Below, one piece after another: positions 37,460 through 46,697 of a stretch of 64,000 bases of DNA. Origin of the DNA: Acidimicrobiales bacterium (GTDB lineage Bacteria; Actinomycetota; Acidimicrobiia; Acidimicrobiales; Poriferisodalaceae); NCBI GenBank assembly GCA_009843525.1, contig VYDH01000038.1:25369-89368 (forward strand). The letters run 5' to 3'. The notes beneath the pieces are model-generated. The model was not told the origin of the DNA. It ran no database searches and saw only the letters and a program-made list of their open reading frames with translations. The stretch's first letter is position 1. Each line of letters starts with the position of its first letter. A program made the position numbers and the translations under genes.

Positions 37460-38512
37460 TCAGTTGGCTACCAGCTCGGCCATTGCCGCGAGCAGCGTCG
37501 GCGGGCCCGAGAGTTGCAGCACCGTCACCACGGTGTCGTCCCAGCGCCGCAGGTCTGCCGCGATTTTGTCCATCGGGCCGATGAGCGCGACCTCCTCGAC
37601 CAGCTCGATCGGGATGGTCCCCGCTGCTTCCTGCTTGTGGCCGGTGAGGTACATGTCCTGCACTTCGTCGGCGATGTGCTGGTAGCCCATCCGGCAGAAG
37701 ACGTCGTAGTGGAAGTTGGCGTCGCGGGCGCCCATGCCGCCCATGTAGAGCGCCAGCATCGGGCGGATCCGATTCGCTGCCCGCTCGATGTCGTCGTCGG
37801 GCACGACGCTCATCGGGCACACCACCTCGAAGTCGGCATCGGCGGGGATGCGACCGTCGTTACCGATCAGCGGCTTGCCCGCAGCGGCGAAACCGGCGTT
37901 CAGCGCATCGACGTAGAACTGGTTGTCCTTGGGAGCGAAGAACAGCGGCAGCCAGCCCTCGCACAGTTCGGCTGCGAGGGCCACGTTTCGGGGCCCCTCG
38001 GCGCCGAGGTAGATGGGCACGTCGGCCCGCAGCGGGTGCACGGTGGACTTCAGCGCCTTGCCGAGGCCCATGCCTCCCGGGTAGGGCATCTGGTAGTGGT
38101 CGCCGGTGAAGCTCACCGGCTTGTCGCGTTCGAGGATTGCCCGGACGATCTCGATGTACTCCCGGGTGCGGGCCAGCGGGCGGGGGTAGGGCTGGCCGTA
38201 CCAGCCCTCGACGACTTGGGGGCCGCTGACGCCGAGGCCCAGGATGAACCTGCCGCCGCTGAGGTGGTCCATCGTGATCGCCGCCATGCCGACGGCGGCC
38301 GGTGTGCGCGCGGAGATCTGGATGATCCCGGTGCCGAGGCCGATGCGCTCGGTGTGGCTGCCCCACCACGCCAGCGGCGTCAGGGCGTCCGACCCGTAGG
38401 CCTCAGCGGTCCAGAACGAGTGAAAGTCGAGCTGCTCGGCGAGCTGCAGCGTCTCCAACGCATCGGGTGGCGGTCCAGCCGCCCAGTAGCCGACTCCTGT
38501 TGCAAGCTTCAT
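37460..38512 (-). CDS. Luciferase-like (LLM class) F420-dependent-type oxidoreductase
   Basis: A 350-residue TIM-barrel oxidoreductase. N-terminal AGPPPDALETLQLAEQLDFHSFWTAE, GTGIIQISARTPA and the SGPQVVEGWYG block match actinobacterial LLM proteins that use F420 (or FMN). First gene of the run with the SDR, sulfatase and VOC protein. Cofactor choice is inferred from family; no F420 synthesis gene is in the window. Divergent from trpB2 across 143 bp. Confidence 0.85.
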   Translation of the reverse strand: MKLATGVGYWAAGPPPDALETLQLAEQLDFHSFWTAEAYGSDALTPLAWWGSHTERIGLGTGIIQISARTPAAVGMAAITMDHLSGGRFILGLGVSGPQVVEGWYGQPYPRPLARTREYIEIVRAILERDKPVSFTGDHYQMPYPGGMGLGKALKSTVHPLRADVPIYLGAEGPRNVALAAELCEGWLPLFFAPKDNQFYVDALNAGFAAAGKPLIGNDGRIPADADFEVVCPMSVVPDDDIERAANRIRPMLALYMGGMGARDANFHYDVFCRMGYQHIADEVQDMYLTGHKQEAAGTIPIELVEEVALIGPMDKIAADLRRWDDTVVTVLQLSGPPTLLAAMAELVAN

Positions 38513-38655
38513 GTCACGCCGCCTTGTGATTTCTCATACTGCAGGAGTGCCCAGTATGGGCGCTGGGGGTCAAGCGATTCTCAGCTTGGGGGTACAGTCC
38601 GCGCGCACGCGGCCGCTGGCCGCACGATTGGCAGGCGGACCGGAAGGAAAACGCC

Positions 38656-40032
38656 ATGAGCACTGACCGCAGCGACGGCCCCACCAAGGTCGTCCTGGAC
38701 GAATCCGAGATGCCCACCCAGTGGTACAACGTCGTGCCCGATCTTCCGGCACCGCCACCGCCGCCACTGCATCCGGGCACCCTCGAGCCGATCGGGCCCG
38801 ACGACCTGGCGCCGCTGTTCCCCATGGGGCTGATCCTGCAGGAGGTCTCCGGCGAGTCCTATATCGACATCCCCGGCGGCGTGCTCGACGTGTACCGGCT
38901 GTGGCGGCCGAGCCCGCTGTACCGGGCCCGTCGGCTCGAAGCCGCGCTCGACACGCCCGCCAAGATCTACTTCAAGTACGAGGGCGTCAGCCCGGCCGGC
39001 TCGCACAAGCCCAACACCGCCGTGCCGCAGGCGCATTACAACCACGCCGAGGGCGTCACCAAGCTCACCACCGAGACGGGAGCGGGGCAGTGGGGATCGG
39101 CGCTGGCGTTTGCGACGGCGCAGTACGGCATCGAGTGCGAGGTGTGGCAGGTGGCGGCGTCGTACCGCCAGAAGCCGTACCGCAAGACGATGATGGAGAT
39201 CTGGGGCGCCCGCGTGCACTCCAGCCCGTCGGAGGCCACCGAGTACGGGCGCTCGCTGCTGGCTGAAGACCCCGACCATCCCGGGTCGCTGGGCGTGGCG
39301 ATCTCTGAGGCGGTCGCCACCGCGGCTGCTGACCCGAACGCCCGCTACTCCCTCGGCAGCGTGCTGAACCACGTGCTCATGCACCAGACGGTCATCGGCG
39401 AGGAAGCGCTGCTGCAGCTCGCGAAGGTGGGCGAGACGCCCGATGTGATCGTGGGCTGCACCGGCGGCGGCTCGAACTTCGCCGGGCTGGCGCTGCCGTT
39501 CCTGCGGGAGAAGCTGGCCGGCCGGATGGACCCGACCATCCGCTGCATCGAGCCGGCTGCCTGCCCCACGTTCACCCGGGGCGAGTACCGCTACGACTTC
39601 GGCGACCACGGCATGATGACGCCGCTGCTGAAGATGCACACGCTGGGGCACAGCTTCATTCCCCAGCCGATCCACGCCGGAGGGTTGCGCTACCACGGCA
39701 TGTCGCCGCTGCTGTCGCACATCTACGAGCTCGGCCTCGTCGAGGCGCTGGCCATCCCGCAGGAGGAGTGCTTCGCTGCCGCGATCCAGTTCGCCCGCAA
39801 CGAGGGCATCGTGCCGGCGCCCGAGCCCACGCACGCCCTGGCCGCCGCGCTGCGCGAGGCCGAGGCGGCGAAGCAGGCCGGCACCGAGCGCACGATTCTG
39901 ACCGCCATGTGCGGGCACGGCCACCTGGACCTGCCGGCGTATGAGGCGTACCTGTCGGGCGCGCTCACCGATGTCGACCTGAGCGACGAGGCCATCGCGG
40001 AGGCCATGGCCGGTATCCCCGCAGTGGGCTGA
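38656..40032 (+). CDS. trpB: TrpB-like pyridoxal-phosphate protein (TrpB2 type)
   Basis: A 458-residue tryptophan synthase beta chain of the TrpB2 group. The PLP lysine is in GSHKPNTA (around residue 117). [12 protein letters not shown] and the phosphate loop [12 protein letters not shown] are intact. The long N-terminus and the [10 protein letters not shown] form mark TrpB2. A ribosome-binding site GGAAGGAAAA precedes the ATG. No trpA or other trp gene is adjacent, so it may salvage indole plus serine or act in a side pathway. A short hairpin at 40060-40079 follows. Confidence 0.85.
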   Translation: MSTDRSDGPTKVVLDESEMPTQWYNVVPDLPAPPPPPLHPGTLEPIGPDDLAPLFPMGLILQEVSGESYIDIPGGVLDVYRLWRPSPLYRARRLEAALDTPAKIYFKYEGVSPAGSHKPNTAVPQAHYNHAEGVTKLTTETGAGQWGSALAFATAQYGIECEVWQVAASYRQKPYRKTMMEIWGARVHSSPSEATEYGRSLLAEDPDHPGSLGVAISEAVATAAADPNARYSLGSVLNHVLMHQTVIGEEALLQLAKVGETPDVIVGCTGGGSNFAGLALPFLREKLAGRMDPTIRCIEPAACPTFTRGEYRYDFGDHGMMTPLLKMHTLGHSFIPQPIHAGGLRYHGMSPLLSHIYELGLVEALAIPQEECFAAAIQFARNEGIVPAPEPTHALAAALREAEAAKQAGTERTILTAMCGHGHLDLPAYEAYLSGALTDVDLSDEAIAEAMAGIPAVG

Positions 40033-40059
40033 GCAACCGTCTCGCACAATCGAGCCCGC

Positions 40060-40079
40060 CGCTGGGTTCAGGCCCAGCG
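40060..40079 (+). terminator. Possible weak terminator after trpB2
   Basis: CGCTGGG (40060-40066) pairs with CCCAGCG (40073-40079) across a 6-nt loop, 27 bp after the trpB2 stop. There is no T-run and the stem is short, so this is tentative. Confidence 0.35.
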
Positions 40080-40106
40080 CTGTCCTAGGGGTGGCAGGCT
40101 GAGGCT

Positions 40107-41255
40107 GTGGCCATCGAGCAGCGAGCGATTCCGTGCGTGCTGATGCGGGGCGGGACGTCACGGGGTCCGTTCTTCGCTGCTGAGGATCTGCCTTGCGAAC
40201 TGGAGCTACGCGATGCGGTGCTGGCCGCAGTCATGGGCAGTCCGACCGGTCGCCAGATCGACGGGTTGGGCGGCGGCACGACGGTGACCAGCAAGGCAGC
40301 CGTGGTGGGACCGTCGTCGCATCCCGATGCTGACGTGGACTACCTGTTCGCCCAGGTCGACCCGGTCTGGGGCACGGTGGACACCAAGCCCACCTGCGGG
40401 AACATGCTGGTCGGCGTCGGCCCGTTCGCCATCGAGCACGGATTGGTCCCCGCAGGCGACCCGACCACCTCGCTGGTGGTGCGCAACGTCAACACCGGCA
40501 GCTTCATCGATGTGGTCTGCTGCACGCCCGGCGGTGAGCTGACCTACGGCGGCGACTGTGCGATCGACGGCGTCGACGGCACGGCCGCGCCGGTGGAGCT
40601 GCGATTCCGCGGCATCGAGGGCTCGGTGACTTGCTCGATGCTGCCGACCGGCTGCGTCAGCGAGACAGTCAGCGTCGGCGCCGTCGACGTCGAGGCCACG
40701 CTGATCGATGTGGCCATGCCGATGGTGATGGTGCGAGCGGCCGATCTGGGCAAGTCAGGCCATGAGGCCCCGTCCGAGCTCGAAGCCGACGCCGACTTCG
40801 TGGCCGCCATGGAGGCCATCCGTCGGGAGGCCGGCAGGCGCATGGGTCTCGGCGATGTGTCCCGCAGCGTGGTGCCCAAGTTCGGCCTGCTGTCGCCTGC
40901 CCGCCACGGCGGCACGATCACGTCTCGCTACTTCACGCCCACCCAGTGCCATCCGGCCCACGCGGTCTCGGGCGGCATCTGCGTGGCGGCGGCCGTAGCC
41001 GTGCCGGGCACGGTCGCAGCGGCGCTGAGCAGCTCATCGGCCGAAGATGCGGCTGGTCGTGAAGTCGGCAATGCTGCCGATGGAACTGAGCTGATCGACA
41101 TGCAGATCGAGCACCCGAGCGGGTCGCTGGCGGTTGCGCTGGCCATCGAGCACGCACGCGGTGACGTACGCATCCTCTCAGGCGGGGTCACCCGCACCGC
41201 GCGCAAGATCATGTCCGGCACGGTCCACGTGCCCGCCGAGGTGTGGTCGCGCTGA
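40107..41255 (+). CDS. PrpF-family isomerase/tautomerase
   Basis: A 382-residue PrpF protein with the family start VLMRGGTSRGPFF and QIDGLGGGTTVTSK. It has CGNMLVGVGPFAIE with a putative catalytic Cys and the second-half LSPARHGG. PrpF enzymes isomerise methylaconitate, oxalomesaconate or similar tricarboxylic double bonds. It starts at GTG 40107 after trpB2. It is a paralogue of the tautomerase at 53543-54655 and could serve the same or a parallel pathway. Confidence 0.8.
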   Translation: MAIEQRAIPCVLMRGGTSRGPFFAAEDLPCELELRDAVLAAVMGSPTGRQIDGLGGGTTVTSKAAVVGPSSHPDADVDYLFAQVDPVWGTVDTKPTCGNMLVGVGPFAIEHGLVPAGDPTTSLVVRNVNTGSFIDVVCCTPGGELTYGGDCAIDGVDGTAAPVELRFRGIEGSVTCSMLPTGCVSETVSVGAVDVEATLIDVAMPMVMVRAADLGKSGHEAPSELEADADFVAAMEAIRREAGRRMGLGDVSRSVVPKFGLLSPARHGGTITSRYFTPTQCHPAHAVSGGICVAAAVAVPGTVAAALSSSSAEDAAGREVGNAADGTELIDMQIEHPSGSLAVALAIEHARGDVRILSGGVTRTARKIMSGTVHVPAEVWSR

Positions 41256-41287
41256 CCCGTTGATCGGCCTGCCCGCCGCTGGGCTGG

Positions 41288-42598
41288 TCAGTCCCAGTCG
41301 AGCCAGAGTTCCTCGGGTCCCCGGAAGGTGATGTTCGGGAACGTCTGGTAGTCCTGCGGCGGCAGCCGCAGCGACGGCACCACCTGGGTCAGGATCTCCA
41401 GCGCGATTCGGGCCTCCATGCGAGCAAGGTTGGCCCCCAGGCAGAAGTGGATGCCCTTGCCGAAGCTGATGTGGCGATGCGGGTCGGGCCGCGTGAAGTC
41501 GTAGTCGTCGACGTCGTACTGCTCGGTGTCGGCGAACGCGCAGGGCTCCCGGTTGGCCGCCGCGAAGTTCAGGAACACGCGCGTTCCCTTCGGCAAGTGC
41601 ATCCCAGCAAGCTCGGTGTCACGGGTGGTGACGCGGCGCCAGGCCACCTGGCTGGAGTCGAACCGCAGGGTCTCCTCCACCGCTGTGGGGATGAGCGAGG
41701 GGTCGGCACACAGGGCGTCCCACTGGTCGCGCCGCGGCAGCAGGCAACGCAGCGTGTTGCACAGCAGGTTCGTGACCGGGTCGTGGCCCGCGAAGGAGAT
41801 CCCGTAGATGATCGACTCCACCTCGCGGTAGCTGAGGCCGGTGCCGCCTTCGGGGTCGGGGTCGGCATCGTGCGCATCGAGCAGTTCCGAGCAGAAGTCG
41901 TCGGTGCGATTGCGATGGCGTTCGGCCACGAACTCCCGGCAGTAGCGCCAGTAGGCCAGCATTCCCTCGGCCATGTGGGCCTGCTCGGCGGGCGTGGGCT
42001 TGCCCCAGGCGAATGCCTTGCGGTTCACGCACCACGACTTGAGCATGAGGTCGTCGTCGGCCGGGAACCCGATGAAGCGGAACACGATCTCCGCCGGAAG
42101 CGGGAACGCCACCGCCTTCACGTATTCGGCTGGGGCGGGCCCCGCCAGCATCTCGTCGATCAGCTCAGTCGCTCGCGAGCGCATGTAGTCCTCGAGCGTC
42201 CGCAGGCGTCGCACCGAGAAGCCGGCCCGGGTGTGGACCCGGATGCGCCCGTGGTCGGGCTCGGCCCGGTTCGACATGACGGCCTGGGGGTCATAGTCGG
42301 CTGCCGACAGCACGTCTGCTGCTTCGGGCGCCAGGGGGAAGATCGGGTCCTGCACGTTGGACGAGGCGTAGGTGTCGGGATCCATGAACACCGCCTCGAT
42401 GTCGGCCATGCGCGTCACCACGACGTGGCCCATCTCGGCGGCGTAGAAAACCGGGTGGTCTTCGCGCAGGCGTGCGGCGATGGGGTACGGATCGGCCAGG
42501 TACTCCTCGCTGAGCGGCGACCAGCTCTCGTGCACCGGGCAACCGGGCGGCGGGGGAGCCAGCCGTTCCGGTGCGGTGTGGTACGAGTCTGTGCTCAC
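41288..42598 (-). CDS. Cytochrome P450
   Basis: A 436-residue soluble P450. The heme loop FGKGIHFCLG (379-388, Cys386 as ligand), ExxR ETLR (309-312) and the C-helix region RAEPDHGRIRVHTRAGF are present. The I-helix reads AGHDPVT (270-276): the acidic Asp is kept, but the following conserved Thr is Pro. That may alter oxygen activation. GTG start with AGGAGA seven bases upstream. Redox partners are not adjacent. The substrate is unknown, and a benzoate-type substrate feeding PobA next door is only a hypothesis. Confidence 0.9.
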   Translation of the reverse strand: MSTDSYHTAPERLAPPPPGCPVHESWSPLSEEYLADPYPIAARLREDHPVFYAAEMGHVVVTRMADIEAVFMDPDTYASSNVQDPIFPLAPEAADVLSAADYDPQAVMSNRAEPDHGRIRVHTRAGFSVRRLRTLEDYMRSRATELIDEMLAGPAPAEYVKAVAFPLPAEIVFRFIGFPADDDLMLKSWCVNRKAFAWGKPTPAEQAHMAEGMLAYWRYCREFVAERHRNRTDDFCSELLDAHDADPDPEGGTGLSYREVESIIYGISFAGHDPVTNLLCNTLRCLLPRRDQWDALCADPSLIPTAVEETLRFDSSQVAWRRVTTRDTELAGMHLPKGTRVFLNFAAANREPCAFADTEQYDVDDYDFTRPDPHRHISFGKGIHFCLGANLARMEARIALEILTQVVPSLRLPPQDYQTFPNITFRGPEELWLDWD

Positions 42599-42665
42599 TG
42601 GGCTGTCTCCTTGCGGATTGCCGAGCGCTCGCCGGCTCCGGCAGCGCCTATCATCGTCGGCCCGC

Positions 42666-42739
42666 GGGCGATTGGCTCAGATGGTTAGAGCGCTGCCTTC
42701 ACACGGCAGAGGTCACTGGTTCGAGTCCAGTATCGCCCA
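42666..42739 (+). tRNA. tRNA-Val (anticodon CAC)
   Basis: A complete cloverleaf. Acceptor GGGCGAT pairs with ATCGCCC. The D arm GCTC...GAGC, anticodon stem CTGCC/GGCAG with loop TTCACAC (anticodon CAC) and T arm ACTGG/CCAGT with TTCGAGT are all present. The discriminator A is followed by CC rather than an encoded CCA. The P450 promoter lies divergent, and the hydrolase on the other strand ends inside this gene. Confidence 0.95.
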
Positions 42740-43639
42740 CCCCTTCGACGCAGGTTGCCGTTCCGTGGTGCCGCCGTGCTCGGCGAGATGGGCCAGCAGC
42801 AACCCGGTGAACGCGCCAGGCGCTTCGTCGGTGACGAAGTGATTGATACCCCCGAGTTCGGCGAAGCGATACGGGCCGGTCACGAAATCAGCAGTCTTCT
42901 CGGCTGCCATGCGGCCCACCGTGGCGTCCTGATTCCCCCACACGAACATCGTCGGCACGCTCACCGGTGGTGTCTCGGCCGGCTGAAGCTGCGAGCTCCC
43001 TATGGCTCGGTACCAGTTCACAGCTGCATCGAGGGCGTCGCGTTCGCCCAGCGTGGCCAGGTAGGCGTCGATGTCGGCGTCGGGCACCGCGCCGTGAGCC
43101 ATGGCCCGCCGCAAGGGCGCTGCATTGTCCGCGAGCAGGTTGTCGGTTGCCTCGGGCTTCTGGAATGCGCGGTGGTGCCGCGAGCGGTGCGGTTGATCGG
43201 GGTCGTCGCGCATCGCCGCAACGAAGGCCGCAGCGTGCGGCCGTGAGATGACGCTCAGCGAGTAGACACGCTCGGCGTGGTGCGCGGCGATGAACCACGC
43301 CAATGCGCCGCCCCAGTCATGCCCGACCACGTGGAATCGCTCTGCGCCGAAGCTGTCCGCGATCGCGAGCGCATCGGCTACCAGCAGTTCAGTGCGGTAG
43401 CTGTCGATGCCCTCAGGCCGTGCACCCGCCGAGTAGCCGCGCTGGTCGGGAGCGCAGGACCGGAAGCCAGCCGCCGCCAGCGCCGGCAGCTCGGCACGCC
43501 ACGTGTGCCGGGTCTGGGGGAACCCATGCAACAGCAGCACAAACTGGCCGTCAGCCGGCCCCGCAACATCGGCAGTGAAGCGAAGCCCATTCGCCTCGAT
43601 CACGGTGGTGGCAACGCCGTTCGCACTCGTCATCGTCAC
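42713..43639 (-). CDS. Alpha/beta hydrolase, epoxide-hydrolase/dehalogenase type
   Basis: A 308-residue alpha/beta hydrolase. HGFPQTRHTW is the oxyanion region. The nucleophile elbow GHDWGG has Asp (residue 108), as in epoxide hydrolases and haloalkane dehalogenases rather than Ser esterases. A late Asp (WGNQDATV) and His (GGINHFV) are present. It is the last gene of the importer operon, 14 nt after the MBL-fold gene. The last ~9 codons (GWAILDSNQ) are antisense to tRNA-Val, so the natural C-terminus is probably just upstream in function even if translation runs to 42713. Confidence 0.85.
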   Translation of the reverse strand: MTMTSANGVATTVIEANGLRFTADVAGPADGQFVLLLHGFPQTRHTWRAELPALAAAGFRSCAPDQRGYSAGARPEGIDSYRTELLVADALAIADSFGAERFHVVGHDWGGALAWFIAAHHAERVYSLSVISRPHAAAFVAAMRDDPDQPHRSRHHRAFQKPEATDNLLADNAAPLRRAMAHGAVPDADIDAYLATLGERDALDAAVNWYRAIGSSQLQPAETPPVSVPTMFVWGNQDATVGRMAAEKTADFVTGPYRFAELGGINHFVTDEAPGAFTGLLLAHLAEHGGTTERQPASKGWAILDSNQ

Positions 43640-43653
43640 AGCCCTTCAGATGT

Positions 43654-44499
43654 TCAGAACTCCATCGCGTCGAGATCGTCGCACACGATGAGATGGCCTT
43701 CGTAACCGCCTTGACGGATTTCGGCCTCGAACTGCCGCTTCTCATCGAGGTTTCGGGGTGCCGGGACGAGGTGGGTCAGCATGAGGACCCCCGGGTCAGC
43801 TCGCTTCGCCATGGCGCCTAGGGCGACGGCATCGCTGTGGTAGTCGCCGATCGTCCGCGCGGTCGGATCGTTCGATCGTTCTACGAATGCATCAACGCGG
43901 AATACCTCATGTACGAGCACGTCGCATCCGCGTGCGAAGTCCTCGACTTCGTCGCAGACTCTGGTGTCGCCGGAGATGACCACGGCGCCGTCTGGGGTCT
44001 CGACCCGGTAGGCCACGGCAGGGTCGACGGGATGGTGATGCACGGTTCGGGAGAGCACGCGGACGTCGTCTCGCTCCCAGACGACAGTGGGCGCCGTGGT
44101 CGCATCGAAACCGGTGATTACCGGTGCCGGATAGGCCCTGCCGCTGTGATGGACGCGAACGGCAAGATCGTCGTCGTAGGGCTCAAGCATGCGGTTGAGA
44201 AAGCGAATGCACGGCCCGTTGGGCGCCACGCATGTCAGGTTCACCGAGTCCGGCCGGTTGAGCCAGGCACTGAAGATCACGTCGACGACGCCGGTGATGT
44301 GGTCGCTGTGATGATGGGTGAGAAAGAGCGCGCTGAGTCGGGCGGGATGGGAACCTGCCTCCGCGATCCGCAGTGCGGTGGCCCGGCCCGCATCGAATTG
44401 CAGGACAGTGTCGCCGTACTCGACCAAGACACCTGCGCCCGCGCGATGTGGAACCACAGGCGGGCTTCCCGTGCCGGTAATCGTGACTCGCGTCGGCAT
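43654..44499 (-). CDS. MBL-fold metallohydrolase (RNase Z/AtsA-like)
   Basis: A 281-residue metallo-beta-lactamase-fold hydrolase with two-metal ligands THHHSDH (61-67), VISGDTRV, VHEVF, YHSDA and LTHLVP. The pattern is that of RNase Z/arylsulfatase-like enzymes. It is placed 9 nt after an ABC importer ATPase, so it probably acts on the imported compound (a lactone, ester or sulfate ester), which is inference. RNA processing is unlikely in this operon. Confidence 0.85.
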   Translation of the reverse strand: MPTRVTITGTGSPPVVPHRAGAGVLVEYGDTVLQFDAGRATALRIAEAGSHPARLSALFLTHHHSDHITGVVDVIFSAWLNRPDSVNLTCVAPNGPCIRFLNRMLEPYDDDLAVRVHHSGRAYPAPVITGFDATTAPTVVWERDDVRVLSRTVHHHPVDPAVAYRVETPDGAVVISGDTRVCDEVEDFARGCDVLVHEVFRVDAFVERSNDPTARTIGDYHSDAVALGAMAKRADPGVLMLTHLVPAPRNLDEKRQFEAEIRQGGYEGHLIVCDDLDAMEF

Positions 44500-44508
44500 G
44501 TCCGAACC

Positions 44509-45288
44509 TCAGTGTTTGATCAGGCCGAGAATCTCGGCGCGAATCTGGTTGTACCGCGGCAGGCCTTTGGTGACGATCTGGTCACGGGGTTTCGGCAGGT
44601 CGTTGCGGATCTCGTCGTTGACGGTCGCCGGACGTGCGGTGAGCACCACGATCCGATCCGACAGGTACGCGGCTTCGTCGACATCGTGAGTCACGAACAA
44701 GATGGCCTTGCCTGACGCGGCGTGAAGCTCGAGGATGAAGTCCTGAAGCTCTGCTCGAGTCTGGGCGTCGACGGCAGCAAAGGGCTCGTCCATGATCATG
44801 AGGGGGGCGTCATAGGCAAGTGCGCGCGCAATGGCGACGCGTTGCTGCATGCCACCCGACAGCTGCCATGGGTACGACGTCTCGAACCCGGCGAGTCCTA
44901 CGGAGGCCAAGGCTTCGTGAGCCTTCTGCTTCTGGGTGGCCCGGTTGTGGGACCTCCGCAGCGGCAGCATGACGTTCTCTTCGACGGTCTGCCAAGCGAG
45001 CAGCGATCTCGAATAGTCCTGGAACACGAATGCCATGTGCTCGGGCGGTTCGGTGACCTCGACTCCTTCGAGTCGCACGGAACCCGAGGTGGCCAGATCG
45101 AGCCCGCTTACAGCACGGAGCAGAGTCGTCTTCCCGGCGCCCGACGGGCCGAGCAGGCAAACGAACTCGCCCGGACCGACTCTGAAGTCGAGCTGGTCGA
45201 GCACATGCAGCGGCCCCTTGTCGGTCTGGAAGATCTTGTCGACCTTGGACACCGTGAGGAGTTCATGGCGGGATTCGTCGCCGGTCAT
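44509..45288 (-). CDS. ABC importer ATPase (SsuB/TauB-like)
   Basis: A 259-residue ATPase. Walker A LGPSGAGKTT, Q-loop VFQDYSRSLLAW, signature LSGGMQQRVAIARAL, Walker B LMIMDEPFAAVD and switch FVTHDVDEA define the nitrate/sulfonate/taurine family. The ATG at 45288 shares one base with the permease stop (TGATG). A longer open frame upstream is rejected because it is the permease gene read out of frame. It powers the importer with the two permeases and the lipoprotein at 47580-48752. Confidence 0.9.
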   Translation of the reverse strand: MTGDESRHELLTVSKVDKIFQTDKGPLHVLDQLDFRVGPGEFVCLLGPSGAGKTTLLRAVSGLDLATSGSVRLEGVEVTEPPEHMAFVFQDYSRSLLAWQTVEENVMLPLRRSHNRATQKQKAHEALASVGLAGFETSYPWQLSGGMQQRVAIARALAYDAPLMIMDEPFAAVDAQTRAELQDFILELHAASGKAILFVTHDVDEAAYLSDRIVVLTARPATVNDEIRNDLPKPRDQIVTKGLPRYNQIRAEILGLIKH

Positions 45289-46697
45289 CAAACATCCGTC
45301 CCTTTTGCATAGAACCAGTGGAGAATGCGCTTCTCGAACTGGGTGACGATGACGTTCAGCAGGTATCCGAGCGCACCCAGCATCGTGGCGGCGGCGAACA
45401 TGTTGTCGAACTTGAAGGCCTCGTTCTCGGCGCGGAGATGGAAACCGATGCCGCGTGCCTCGCCCACCGATTGCACAACCACGAGCAGGATCACGCCGAT
45501 CGACACCGACGTCCGCAATCCGGCGAAGATGTTCGGCGCAGCCGCTGGCAGGATCATCTTTGCGTAGCGGTCCCGGCGGTTGATCCGGTAGGACTTTGCG
45601 AGGTCGTGTACGGCTGGACTCACCCCAGCGACGCCGTCCATGGCGCCGAGCAGCAGCGGCCACAGCGCGCCGGACATGATCACGATGACGCTCGTGGTCG
45701 CGCCACTGCCCGCGAGGGCCACAATCGGCGTGATCAGCAGGATCTTCGGGATGCTGCGGATGAAATCGAGCAGCGGCCGAGTCGTGGCGCTTGCTCGGCG
45801 GCTCGAGCCGATGAGCACCCCGAATGCGATTCCGAGCACCAGGGTCACGCCGATGCCGAGCGCAATCGTCCACAGCGTCGGGAGGATGTCGGAGCCGAAC
45901 CGCTCGAACCACCAGAACCCCGTCAGGGACTGCCATACCTCATAAGCCGGGGGCAGCCAGGTGCGGTCGCGGTTCGGCCACGGCCAGCTGAGGGCGCCGA
46001 TCCAGTAGGCCACGAACAGCGTCGCCGGAACCCACGTCTTCAATGCCGCGTTGGCTACTCGCTCGTGGACACCAGCAGGGCCGAAGTCCTCGCTCGCGCC
46101 GACAACACCCCGATCGACGGGCACTGTCCTGGCGGCGCGGTCGTGGATGCTCAAGAACCCGATGGTCGCCTGGCCGGCGCTGCTTGCGGCCAGACGCCAG
46201 ATTCCCAGACAGAACAACAGGCTCGCGCCCGCCACCGCGACCACCATCAGCAAGCCGTCGAGTGCGCCGTCGATCACCCCGCCAACGATTCGCAACACAA
46301 TGACGACGACGGCCAGCGCAGCGGCTCTCAACGGCAGCGACAGCGCCTCACGTACAGCAGCCCGCGCTAGGCCCACCGTTGTTCCCGTCGCCGAGTCCAG
46401 GATCAGGATTTGCGCCTGATCCTGTCCGAGCGAGCACCCGCGACGGCCCACCAGAAGCACTCGGTTGTACACGTGCACGGCTGCTGCTGCTATCGACGCC
46501 AGCATCATCCCCGATGTCGGAACGTCGACGTCGAACAGTCTCCCGGCGGCGAGGCCGATGACACCGCCGACGAGGCCACACAACAGGACGACCGCGTAGT
46601 CCAGCAAGAGTGCGGCGACGAGCCGTTGGGGTGTGCGAACTGGGACCAGCGCGTCGTGGACGCTCGCCCGACCGGTGCGGGCCTCCACGGCCTTCAT
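45288..46697 (-). CDS. ABC importer permease with N-terminal RDD-like domain
   Basis: A 469-residue protein, about 200 residues longer than SsuC/TauC permeases. Residues ~15-200 resemble an RDD membrane domain: RLVAALLLDYAVVLLCG, then GRRGCSLGQDQAQILILD and ARAAVREALSLPLR, several hydrophobic helices, and a second GQATIGFLSI element. Residues ~205-469 are a BPD_transp_1 permease with the coupling segment LAKSYRINRRDRYAKMILPAA. The ATG at 46697 overlaps the upstream stop as ATGA and is preferred to the more distal in-frame GTG at 46727. The fusion is unusual; the RDD part may modulate or extend the channel. Confidence 0.75.
   Translation of the reverse strand: MKAVEARTGRASVHDALVPVRTPQRLVAALLLDYAVVLLCGLVGGVIGLAAGRLFDVDVPTSGMMLASIAAAAVHVYNRVLLVGRRGCSLGQDQAQILILDSATGTTVGLARAAVREALSLPLRAAALAVVVIVLRIVGGVIDGALDGLLMVVAVAGASLLFCLGIWRLAASSAGQATIGFLSIHDRAARTVPVDRGVVGASEDFGPAGVHERVANAALKTWVPATLFVAYWIGALSWPWPNRDRTWLPPAYEVWQSLTGFWWFERFGSDILPTLWTIALGIGVTLVLGIAFGVLIGSSRRASATTRPLLDFIRSIPKILLITPIVALAGSGATTSVIVIMSGALWPLLLGAMDGVAGVSPAVHDLAKSYRINRRDRYAKMILPAAAPNIFAGLRTSVSIGVILLVVVQSVGEARGIGFHLRAENEAFKFDNMFAAATMLGALGYLLNVIVTQFEKRILHWFYAKGTDV

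Noticed and set aside
38581..40161. A 526-codon open frame on the minus strand
   Set aside because: It lies opposite trpB2, whose catalytic motifs are intact; the antisense product is low-complexity.
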